NCBI GenBank assembly: GCA_026713145.1
Contig: JAPOPA010000348.1
Coordinates: 1 to 37,320, forward strand
Direction: 5' to 3'
Source of the DNA: Chloroflexota bacterium
GTDB taxonomy: Bacteria; Chloroflexota; Dehalococcoidia; Lucifugimonadales; VXLM01
Length of the DNA: 37,320 bases
Below are positions 29,845 to 37,320 of the stretch, piece by piece. The number at the start of each line of letters is the position of its first letter. Position 1 is the stretch's first letter. The position numbers and the translations under genes were made by a program. The notes under the pieces are model-generated. The model saw nothing but the letters and a program-made list of their open reading frames with translations. It was not told the DNA's origin and made no database searches.

Positions 29845-30993
29845 ATGGCCAAAGACACCGAGGTGGAACTAAAGAAGGGTTTCCGTGATGTCTACTTTGA
29901 CCGAACGACAACAAGCCTGATCGTTGGAAAACCCGGGAAGCTGCTCTACCGGGGCTACGGCATTGACGACCTCGCCGAGCACTCCTCCTTCGAAGAAACG
30001 AGCTATCTACTCCTTTACGGAGCGCTGCCCACATCCTCACAGTTCGACTCATTTTCCTCGGACCTGAAGAACTCTCGCGCACTTCCTGACGAAGTTGTGC
30101 AGATCATCGATCTGACGAAGGCCAGCCATCCGATGAACGTCTTGCGGACGGCCGTTTCGGCGATGGGCATGTCGGACGCGACCGAGATGGACGTTACGCC
30201 GGAAGGCGCACTGATCAAGGGCGTACGGATGACGGCTGCTCTCCCCACCATTGTTGCGGCCCACCATCGCTTGCGGAACGGCAATGAGCCGGTGGAACCG
30301 AACGCCGAACTTGACCACGCGGCGAACTTCCTCTACATGCTCAGGGGAGAGACGCCCGATTCACGCGATGCCAGGCTCATCGACAAGGACTTCGTCCTGC
30401 ATGCTGAGCACGGTGCCAATGCCTCGACATTTGTGGCTAGGGTGGCCGCCTCCACGCGAGCCGACTTTTATGCCGCGCTGGCTGCCGCGATTGCGACCCT
30501 GAAGGGGCCTCGCCACGGAGGAGCCGCCGAAGGCGCCATGAGAATGGCGGAGGAAATTGGGAGCGTCGAGAACGCCGAGGCGTACGTAAACTCCAAGCTC
30601 GAGGCCCGTGAGCGAATAATGGGCTTCGGTCACGCCGTATACAAGGATGTCGACCCGCGTGCGAAGCACTTGCGCGCAGGCGCGAAGGCACTCGGAGAGC
30701 GGGAAGGTCAGACCAAGTGGTACAGCATCATCGATGCGGTTACCAAGACCGACGCCATGCAGCGCAGGTCGCGCGCCGGATTGAATCCGAACGTCGACCT
30801 GTGGGCAGGAGCGGTCTATTCTCTTCTGGGAATTCCAGAGGACCTCTTCGTGCCCCTGTTCGCGATAGGCCGGATGCCCGGCTGGGCCGCTCACATCGTT
30901 GAACAATTGACCGCTAGAGACATTCTTCGGCCCAGGCTTCTGTACAGCGGGCCGGAAGACGTAGAGTACGTTCCTATCGAGGACCGTACATAA
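29845..30993 (+). CDS. Citrate/2-methylcitrate synthase family protein
   Basis: GKLLYRGYGIDDLAEHSSFEE, HAEHGANASTFVARV, KGPRHGGAAEGAM, MGFGHAVYKDVDPRAK. ATG 29845 or GTG 29827. Confidence 0.95.
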   Translation: MAKDTEVELKKGFRDVYFDRTTTSLIVGKPGKLLYRGYGIDDLAEHSSFEETSYLLLYGALPTSSQFDSFSSDLKNSRALPDEVVQIIDLTKASHPMNVLRTAVSAMGMSDATEMDVTPEGALIKGVRMTAALPTIVAAHHRLRNGNEPVEPNAELDHAANFLYMLRGETPDSRDARLIDKDFVLHAEHGANASTFVARVAASTRADFYAALAAAIATLKGPRHGGAAEGAMRMAEEIGSVENAEAYVNSKLEARERIMGFGHAVYKDVDPRAKHLRAGAKALGEREGQTKWYSIIDAVTKTDAMQRRSRAGLNPNVDLWAGAVYSLLGIPEDLFVPLFAIGRMPGWAAHIVEQLTARDILRPRLLYSGPEDVEYVPIEDRT

Positions 30994-31023
30994 GGACCCG
31001 AAACGCCACGGAGGGGGTGTGCA

Positions 31024-31257
31024 GTGTCGGAGCAGGAACAAGAATCAGCCGCCGCGATCGACGATTGTTCGCATCGTTGGATGATCGAAAGTCCCAATGG
31101 TCCAACGAGTATGGGCACGTGTATGGATTGTGGCGCTGAAGGAGAGTTCAAGAATTCCGTCCCGATATCGGGGTGGGACAGGGACGGTTCCAGGGCCAAG
31201 AAGAACGCCGCCAACAAGAGCGCGAATGCGGCCCGCGCGGGATCCAAGACCAGCTAG
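31024..31257 (+). CDS. Small Cys-containing protein (possible zinc-binding knuckle)
   Basis: 77 aa; CSHRW...GTCMDCGAEGEF (C-H ... C-x2-C); GTG start 31 nt after citrate synthase, followed directly by a terminator. Confidence 0.65.
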   Translation: MSEQEQESAAAIDDCSHRWMIESPNGPTSMGTCMDCGAEGEFKNSVPISGWDRDGSRAKKNAANKSANAARAGSKTS

Positions 31258-31283
31258 GTACTCACACCATTGGTGACGATTCC

Positions 31284-31310
31284 AGGGACACCTGAAATGG
31301 TGTCCCTTTT
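31284..31310 (+). terminator. Rho-independent terminator
   Basis: AGGGACACC-TGAAAT-GGTGTCCCT (9 bp) then T tract. Confidence 0.88.
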
Positions 31311-31316
31311 GGTTTG

Positions 31317-32501
31317 ATGGAGACCTGTTCTCGCATGGAGCGCAAACCTGAAGCAGAGATTCGAAGGCGCATATCGTCAAACGGCCCCATCACGTTTGCC
31401 GAGTTTATGGAGGTGGCGCTCTATCACCCCAATGGTGGCTACTACACCAAAGACAGACAGGACTCGACTCACCGGGACTACTACACCAGCCCTTCCGCGC
31501 ATCCCGCCTTCAGCGCGCTGATCGCCGTCCACCTAGAGACCTTGTGGAAGGCTCTCGATGAGCCCACCCCGTTTCATGTCGTCGAGATGGGGGCCGGCAG
31601 CGGCCTCATGGCCCGGGATATCACCGAGTATGCCCGCCAACATCTGCCGGCGTTCTCTCTCGCAATGCGCTACGTCACGGTGGATAAGGAGAGCGGCGAC
31701 GAGGCGCGGGGAGTCGTCGGCTGTGTGTTGTCCAATGAGCTTATCGACGCCTTTCCCGTACACCGCTTCGAAATCAAGGATGACGATCTCGTCGAGTTGT
31801 TTGTCGATGTTGATGCCGACGGGAGATTCCACTCCGTTGCCGGGGAGCCGTCGACTCCGCTCCTTGTAGAACGGCTCGACAGGCTCGGCCTTAAGCTGCC
31901 CGATGGCACGCGGGGTGAGGTCAACCTTCGAATCGGTGAATGGGCTGGCCGGGTAGCAGAGATAATCGAGCGGGGATTCGTCGTTACCATTGATTACGGG
32001 CACGAGTCGGAGGAGCTGTACTCGCCGGAACGTTCACGCGGCACCCTTCAGACGTACTACAAGCATACTTCCGGGTCGAGCCCGTACCAGTGGATCGGCC
32101 GCCAGGACATCACGGCGCACGTCGACTTCACGACGGTGATCGAAGAGGGCCGCGGTGCCGGGCTGAAGCCGCTTTGCCTGATGACGCAGGCGGAGTATCT
32201 CGACAGGCTGGGTCTGAAGGTGTGGACGGGCCGGCTGCGCAACCGGGAGTTGTCGCCACATGACATTCGCGCCAATGCCATGGCGATGAGGGGCCTGGTC
32301 GATCCTGATGGCCTTGGCGGGTTCAAGGTGCTCATCCATGAGGTGGGCATGCAACGCGAAGATATCGATGGGCTGTTCCCTTCACAAGAGCGCGTGGAGC
32401 AGTTGCCGATGCCTCTGCTGCGGAGCGACCATGTTCCCCTATTCGAGGGCGGATATTCCTCAGATATGTGGAATATGGAAGTTCCACCGAGGGATGGGTG
32501 A
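31317..32501 (+). CDS. SAM-dependent methyltransferase, MidA/NDUFAF7-like
   Basis: ITFAEFMEVALYHPNGGYY, DYYTSPSAHPAFSALIA, VVEMGAGSGLMARDI, SNELIDAFPVHRFE. TGA stop. Confidence 0.9.
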   Translation: METCSRMERKPEAEIRRRISSNGPITFAEFMEVALYHPNGGYYTKDRQDSTHRDYYTSPSAHPAFSALIAVHLETLWKALDEPTPFHVVEMGAGSGLMARDITEYARQHLPAFSLAMRYVTVDKESGDEARGVVGCVLSNELIDAFPVHRFEIKDDDLVELFVDVDADGRFHSVAGEPSTPLLVERLDRLGLKLPDGTRGEVNLRIGEWAGRVAEIIERGFVVTIDYGHESEELYSPERSRGTLQTYYKHTSGSSPYQWIGRQDITAHVDFTTVIEEGRGAGLKPLCLMTQAEYLDRLGLKVWTGRLRNRELSPHDIRANAMAMRGLVDPDGLGGFKVLIHEVGMQREDIDGLFPSQERVEQLPMPLLRSDHVPLFEGGYSSDMWNMEVPPRDG

Positions 32502-32525
32502 GTCCGAACCCTTGCCCGAGGCGCC

Positions 32526-33749
32526 CTACGAAGGATCAAATAGCCGCACCGTCTGAACTTGGGGAGTGCCGTAGCGTTCAGTCACGTAGGCGATGTGGCT
32601 CCCGTCGGGCGACCAGACAATGGGGCCTTGATTCCCATCGAGGTTTCGGGCCTGGGCATTGGTGAGATTCCTCAAATCTTCCCCTTCAAACTGCATCACA
32701 TAGATGTCCGCGCCCACCACGGTGTCTTGGGTAGGGAAGTTCGGACGACCCTCAAAGGCGATCCACTCGCCGTCCGGAGACCAGGATGGTCTGGAGTCCT
32801 GCAAGCTGGTTCTCTGGCTGCGGTTGAATACACCGCCTCCGTCCGGGTCCATGATGTAGATTTCGAAGTCGACGGTGTTGCCCGCCGTGGCAAAGTCCCG
32901 TCTTGCGGCTTCAGAAAGCTCCCCACCGAATTCGGACTTTGGGCGGTTCGAGGAGAAGGCAATATAGCGTCCATCGGGCGACCAGGCCGGGAAGACGTCT
33001 GCGTCTTGGTTGTCCGTGAGTCGGGTGAGGTTTGAGCCGTCAGCGTTTATGACGTAGATCTCGTGGTCTCCATCCTCTCGCGACTGAAATGCAAGCCGTT
33101 GGCTGTCGGGCGACCATGTGGGATTGCCGTCGAAGTAGAAGTTGAAAGTGAGTCTGGTTTGGTCGCTTCCGTCGGCGTTCATCACATACAGTTCCGGTCG
33201 TGGCGCGGCTCCGGGGAATTCCGGCGCGCCGTCAAAGAACGGTTCCGGGGTGGGCTGAAGCTGAGGAGGCGGATCGGCGTCGCGATTCGACGTGAAGGCA
33301 ATTTTCGTCCCGTCCGGCGACCAGATGGGACGAGAGTACATTTGGGCTGGGTAGACGGTAAGGCTGGAGAGGCCGGTCCCGTCAGGCTTTACGCGGTGAA
33401 TGTCGGTCCTGCCCTGCGTCCGGCTGAGGAAGGCAATCCACTCACCGTCGGGCGACCATGAGGGTTCCATGTCCTTGGCTTCACGGTTTGTGAGGTTCAC
33501 TCGCCCGCTGCCATCGGCGTTCATCACGTAGATGTCCATGTTGCCCGTTTCGTCCGAAGAGAAGGAGACCCTGGCGCTGTCCGCCGACCACGATGGGGCG
33601 CTGTCGCCCAACGCATCGGGACCTCTGTTCAGCGCAACGCCGGCGACGATCCAACCTCCGACAGTCGTGATGGCGATGATGCCTACAATGACCCCCACGA
33701 CTATCAGCCCCCGGTCGCGGCGTCCCTTTAGCTTTTGCGGCTTCTGCAT
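32526..33749 (-). CDS. Membrane-anchored TolB-like WD40/PD40 beta-propeller protein
   Basis: Repeats DIYVMNADGS..LT..DxxPSWSPDGxxIAFxS; N-terminal TM LIVVGVIVGIIAITTVGGWIVAGVAL after MQKPQKLKGRR. Confidence 0.9.
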   Translation of the reverse strand: MQKPQKLKGRRDRGLIVVGVIVGIIAITTVGGWIVAGVALNRGPDALGDSAPSWSADSARVSFSSDETGNMDIYVMNADGSGRVNLTNREAKDMEPSWSPDGEWIAFLSRTQGRTDIHRVKPDGTGLSSLTVYPAQMYSRPIWSPDGTKIAFTSNRDADPPPQLQPTPEPFFDGAPEFPGAAPRPELYVMNADGSDQTRLTFNFYFDGNPTWSPDSQRLAFQSREDGDHEIYVINADGSNLTRLTDNQDADVFPAWSPDGRYIAFSSNRPKSEFGGELSEAARRDFATAGNTVDFEIYIMDPDGGGVFNRSQRTSLQDSRPSWSPDGEWIAFEGRPNFPTQDTVVGADIYVMQFEGEDLRNLTNAQARNLDGNQGPIVWSPDGSHIAYVTERYGTPQVQTVRLFDPS

Positions 33750-34115
33750 GCTTCCTCCCTTACACGAAACGCGACCACGCTCCAACTCCAAGCATACCAC
33801 CAACGTAACCCAGTCGCATCAGCACCGCTTCCGAGCGCAGAAGCTGGGGCACACTGGGTGAGCCGCTGCGACGGTTTGAGAAAGTGAGACGGTTTGAGAG
33901 TCCTGCTCGCTCGCCTTATTCTGGTCGTTGTTCTCATTTTGTGTCGGTCGGTCTTGCCTATTTATAAGGGGCGTTTGAAGCTATTTCTGCGAGGCTCATC
34001 CTGCGGATGGCGTACTGGCGATACGGTTTGAGAGAGAAACCGAGATGCCAGAATTTCTGCGCCTTTTTTTTCTCAATTCGTTTCGCACGGATTCGTGCTC
34101 AATTCGCGGCTGCAC

Positions 34116-34135
34116 AGTGTCGCTTCAGCGACACT
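34116..34135. promoter_or_regulatory. Perfect hairpin in intergenic region
   Basis: AGTGTCGC-TTCA-GCGACACT (8 bp, tetraloop). Confidence 0.5.
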
Positions 34136-34240
34136 TTCAACATAGTCCATATGTGCTTGTGCGTCAAAGCGGCACCGGGTCACCCCACTCTGACGACAAG
34201 CTTGCCTGCAGTCACTCCTTCGCAATAGGCTGTAGACGAG

Positions 34241-35671
34241 ATGCCGTCCTCCAACTCATACGACGCGGTTGTCATCGGCGCGGGCCCGAACGGGCTGTCG
34301 GCTGCCATCGTGCTGGCGCAGGCGGGTAGGTCGGTCCTTGTCGTCGAGGGGAAGGAGACCGTCGGTGGCGGTATGCGTTCCGCCGAACTGACCCTGCCCG
34401 GCTTCGTTCACGATATCTGCTCGACCGCCTACCCGCTTGGGGCAGGCTCGCCGTTCTTCAGTTCCCTGCCTCTCGTCGAGCACGGCCTCGAATGGGTCCA
34501 TCCGATTGCACCGGTAACTCATCCCCTCGAAGATGGAGCGACCGCCGTGCTGCATCGTTCCGTGACGAAGACGGCAGATGGGTTGGACTCCGACGTTGAG
34601 GCATACGGCAAGCTCATGGGGCCGCTTGTAGCCGGCTGGGACGATTCCATCGAATACCTGCTGTCGCCGTTTCGAGGAACACCAAGGCATCCCCTGGCGA
34701 TGATGCGATTTGGCCTATCCGGTCTTCGGTCGGTCGAGTCGGTGGCGAACAGCAGGTTTGTGGGGGAAAAGGCCCGCGCCTTGTTCGCGGGAATTGGGGC
34801 CCATTCGATGCTTCCTCTCGACCGTTCATCCACAGCCGCAGTCGGACTCGTTCTCAGCATGGCGGGACACGCGGTGGGCTGGCCTTTCGCCCGTGGCGGC
34901 GCGCAGTCGATTGCGCGAGCGCTGGTGTCGTACTTGGAGTCGCTTGGAGGGGAGATCGTCACGAATTGGCAAATCGAGTCTCTTGATGATCTGCCGGAAA
35001 GCAGGGCGGTCCTCTGCGACATCTCTCCCGCTCAGCTACTAGGGATCGCCGGAGACAGACTGGACGGGCGTTATCGTCGGCGTCTTGAGTCGTATCGGTA
35101 CGGGGTCGGAGTCTTCAAGATAGACTTTGCGCTGGACGGGCCGATTCCATGGAAGTCGCCACAGACCGCATGGGGCGGGACCGTTCATGTCGGGGGAACG
35201 CTGGAAGAGATCGCCGATGCGGAGGCGACGGTCTGGAACGGTAAAGTGCCCGAGAGACCGTTCCTGCTGGTCGCTCAGCCCAGCCTGTTCGACGATTCGC
35301 GTGCACCGGACGGGAGGCACACGGCCTGGGCGTACACTCACGTCCCCAGCGGATCGACGTTCGATGCGACCGACCGGATGGAGACGCAGATCGAGCGGTT
35401 TGCCCCCGGCTTCCGTGAACGGATTCTGGCCAAGCATGTCATGAGTCCGTCGGCGCTGCAGGACTACAATGCGAACTACATCGGCGGAGACATCAACGGC
35501 GGCGTTCAGGACTCCCGTCAGACTTTCGCCCGACCGATGCTTCGTTGGAACCCGTACTCCACCCCGGTCAAGGGCCTGTATATGTGCTCCGCTTCCACGC
35601 CGCCGGGCGGAGGCGTCCACGGTATGGGCGGCTACCACGCCGCACGGTCGGCACTGCGTGACGTCTTTTGA
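34241..35671 (+). CDS. Phytoene desaturase-like NAD(P)/FAD-dependent oxidoreductase
   Basis: 476 aa; YDAVVIGAGPNGLSAAIVLAQAGRSVLVVEGKETVGGGMRS dinucleotide-binding motif, C-terminal STPPGGGVHGMGGYHAA. TGA stop. Confidence 0.93.
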   Translation: MPSSNSYDAVVIGAGPNGLSAAIVLAQAGRSVLVVEGKETVGGGMRSAELTLPGFVHDICSTAYPLGAGSPFFSSLPLVEHGLEWVHPIAPVTHPLEDGATAVLHRSVTKTADGLDSDVEAYGKLMGPLVAGWDDSIEYLLSPFRGTPRHPLAMMRFGLSGLRSVESVANSRFVGEKARALFAGIGAHSMLPLDRSSTAAVGLVLSMAGHAVGWPFARGGAQSIARALVSYLESLGGEIVTNWQIESLDDLPESRAVLCDISPAQLLGIAGDRLDGRYRRRLESYRYGVGVFKIDFALDGPIPWKSPQTAWGGTVHVGGTLEEIADAEATVWNGKVPERPFLLVAQPSLFDDSRAPDGRHTAWAYTHVPSGSTFDATDRMETQIERFAPGFRERILAKHVMSPSALQDYNANYIGGDINGGVQDSRQTFARPMLRWNPYSTPVKGLYMCSASTPPGGGVHGMGGYHAARSALRDVF

Positions 35672-35780
35672 ATTACTGTCCGCGTCGAGATCGAGTATTG
35701 TATACGGACCGCATCCTGAGCCCCACACCGGCATCGAATCCTGCTTCCCTGCATCGAATTAACTGAAGGAGAATTTGTAC

Positions 35781-37028
35781 ATGAACCTTAGTCCACCTCA
35801 TACCCTGCTCGCCGGACTCACCGTCGCTACGCTCGTGGTCGTGGCCGCGGCGTGCGGCTCCCAAGAGTCATCCGAACCGGCTCCGGAGGAAGGTACTGCC
35901 GTTGTGCAGCCTGCCTCCTCGCCTCAACCGGAGCCAACTTCGTCCCCGGAGCCCGAGCCGTCCCCCGAACCGACCGAAGCGCCGGTGGCCTCATCCGAGA
36001 CTCAAGCCGAAGAGGATGACCCTTGGGGAGACCGCTACGATCCCTTCAAGGTGAGTTCGGTAGACGTTGACGGCACGCGCTACGAGGTTATGAACATCCT
36101 TCCCAAGGACGCCATTCGAGCGATATTCGAACCAAACTTCTTCAGGGCGGATGAGGCCAGGAATCAGTACCGTGAAACCGATCTGGTAATTGGAGTTTCC
36201 GTAGGTGGCGAACACCGGGCATACAACGTGGCCTACCTCAGCGGGCACGAGATCGTCAACGACGTAGTTGGAGGCAAGCCGATTGCGGTCACATGGTGAC
36301 CGCTTTGCTTCACGGCCATAGTCTATGGCCGAGAACTTGAAGAAGAGACGGTTAACTTCGGCGTGTCAGGCCGGCTGATAATGAACGCTCTCGTGATGTA
36401 CGACAGGGAGACCAATTCGCTGTGGAGTCAATTTCTTGGCAAGGCCATCCACGGGCAGTGCAAGGGCACGGAGTTGGAGATCGTTCCCTCTCAACTCACC
36501 AACTATGGGACCTGGACCAAGGCTCACCCTGACACCAAGGTGCTCGACACTCACACGAGCTACCCGATTGACGACCATTACCTCACCTACTATCGGGAGC
36601 AAAAGGCAGGCATCCTCGGCGAAAGGAACCCCGACGAGCGACTCCGGATAAAGGACATCATCCTCGGAGTGACGGGCGATCAGGGCCAGATAGCCTACAA
36701 CTATCTCGACCTAATAGAGGCGGAGGTAATAAACCACGAGTTCGAAGGGACGCCAATCGTCGCCGCAGTGGACCGAGAGGGCGGTGGCACCGCGATATTC
36801 CGGCGCACGGTTGACGGTCAGGTACTGGAATTCGAGTCGCTCGACGGAACCACCATGACCGATACCGAGTCGAGTTCCGTATGGGACAAAGCCTCAGGCC
36901 TTGCGGTTAGCGGCTCGATGAAAGGGACTCAACTCGAAACCCACCCGTTCATCCTATCCTTCTGGTTCGCGTGGACGGACTTCTACCCGGACACCGACCT
37001 CTACGAACCTGTGCCGATGGAGGGTTAG
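35781..37028 (+). CDS. Candidate selenoprotein: DUF3179-like lipoprotein with in-frame UGA (Sec173) replacing the first Cys of CPLC
   Basis: ATG 35781 with AAGGAG upstream; lipobox VVAAACGS; HEIVNDVVGGKPIAVTW-[TGA 36297..36299]-PLCFTAIVYGRELEEETVNFGVSGRLIMNALVMYDRETNSLWSQF. Same frame before and after, no other stop until TAG 37026..37028. Confidence 0.85.
36313..36331 (+). promoter_or_regulatory. Candidate bacterial SECIS (bSECIS) stem-loop
   Basis: CGGCCATA-GTC-TATGGCCG: perfect 8-bp stem, loop begins with G, loop starts 22 nt after the last base of the in-frame TGA. Confidence 0.75.
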
Positions 37029-37320
37029 GCAGGGGCGCCCTGGGGCTGGGATGCTTGAAGCAATGCCAGGGCGGCCTCGTCTCCCGCCTCCGACAGGGAC
37101 CGTACGTAGTCCTGTATGACGGGCGCCGCCGCGATCAACCGGGCATTCGCCAGTTGGTTCCGGTCGTCACTCATGCGGCCAAACACTGACGCGATGGTGC
37201 TCGACTCGGCGTCGATAATCTGCCGGGGGTTGAAGTCGTCGTACTTCCACGGCCCGGATATATCGTCCTTGCTCTCCAGGGAGTCGACGATTTGCCGGGC
37301 GTCGCCGTCCCCCTCAAGCG
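37025..37320 (-). CDS. Hypothetical protein, 5'-truncated by window edge
   Basis: Reverse frame open to the edge: LEGDGDARQIVDSLESKDDISGPWKYDDFNPRQIIDAESSTIASVFGRMSDDRNQLANARLIAAAPVIQDYVRSLSEAGDEAALALLQASQPQGAPA*, TAA at 37025..37027. Absent from the Met-based ORF track. Confidence 0.75.
   Translation of the reverse strand, partial: LEGDGDARQIVDSLESKDDISGPWKYDDFNPRQIIDAESSTIASVFGRMSDDRNQLANARLIAAAPVIQDYVRSLSEAGDEAALALLQASQPQGAPA

Noticed and set aside
36297-36299. TGA read as Trp (alternative genetic code)
   Set aside because: TGA ends other genes here (32501, 35671, 5203 minus, 13018 minus), Trp uses TGG throughout, and the family column is expected to be Cys rather than Trp.
35775-37028. 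Two separate genes (35775..36299 and 36363..37028), as the ORF track lists them
   Set aside because: Both are in the same frame, the intervening codons encode continuous family-like sequence, and the second 'start' GTG lies inside the FGVSG motif. One gene with a recoded TGA, or less likely one point nonsense mutation, explains it better.

Overview
37.3 kb of high-GC bacterial chromosome. ATP-synthase order and protein style suggest Chloroflexota/Dehalococcoidia-like (inference). Contents, left to right: a REC / PAS-GAF histidine kinase / REC set; a beta-propeller glycosidase-like protein; an NAD-epimerase; a duplicated-domain lipoprotein; a DapA-family enzyme; a 1797-aa subtilisin fused to two plant-type LRR blocks; an SMP-30/SDR/SDR/ABC-SBP/DUF6807-like/Gfo-Idh catabolic neighbourhood; a rhomboid; a complete F-type ATP synthase operon (atpZ/I-B-E-F-H-A-x-G-D-C) with an extra receiver-like gene x between atpA and atpG; citrate synthase; a small Cys protein; a MidA-like methyltransferase; a TolB-like propeller; a phytoene-desaturase-like FAD enzyme; and a DUF3179-like lipoprotein. 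Main finding: the ORF track splits the DUF3179-like gene into two ORFs (35775..36299 and 36363..37028). They are in the same frame and separated only by one in-frame TGA (36297..36299). The TGA sits where the first Cys of the family's conserved CPLC motif is expected (VTW-U-PLC). A perfect 8-bp hairpin with a G-first apical loop (36313..36331) starts 14 nt downstream, which fits a bacterial SECIS element. I propose a single 415-residue candidate selenoprotein, 35781..37028. No tRNA, rRNA, CRISPR array or transposase was recognised.
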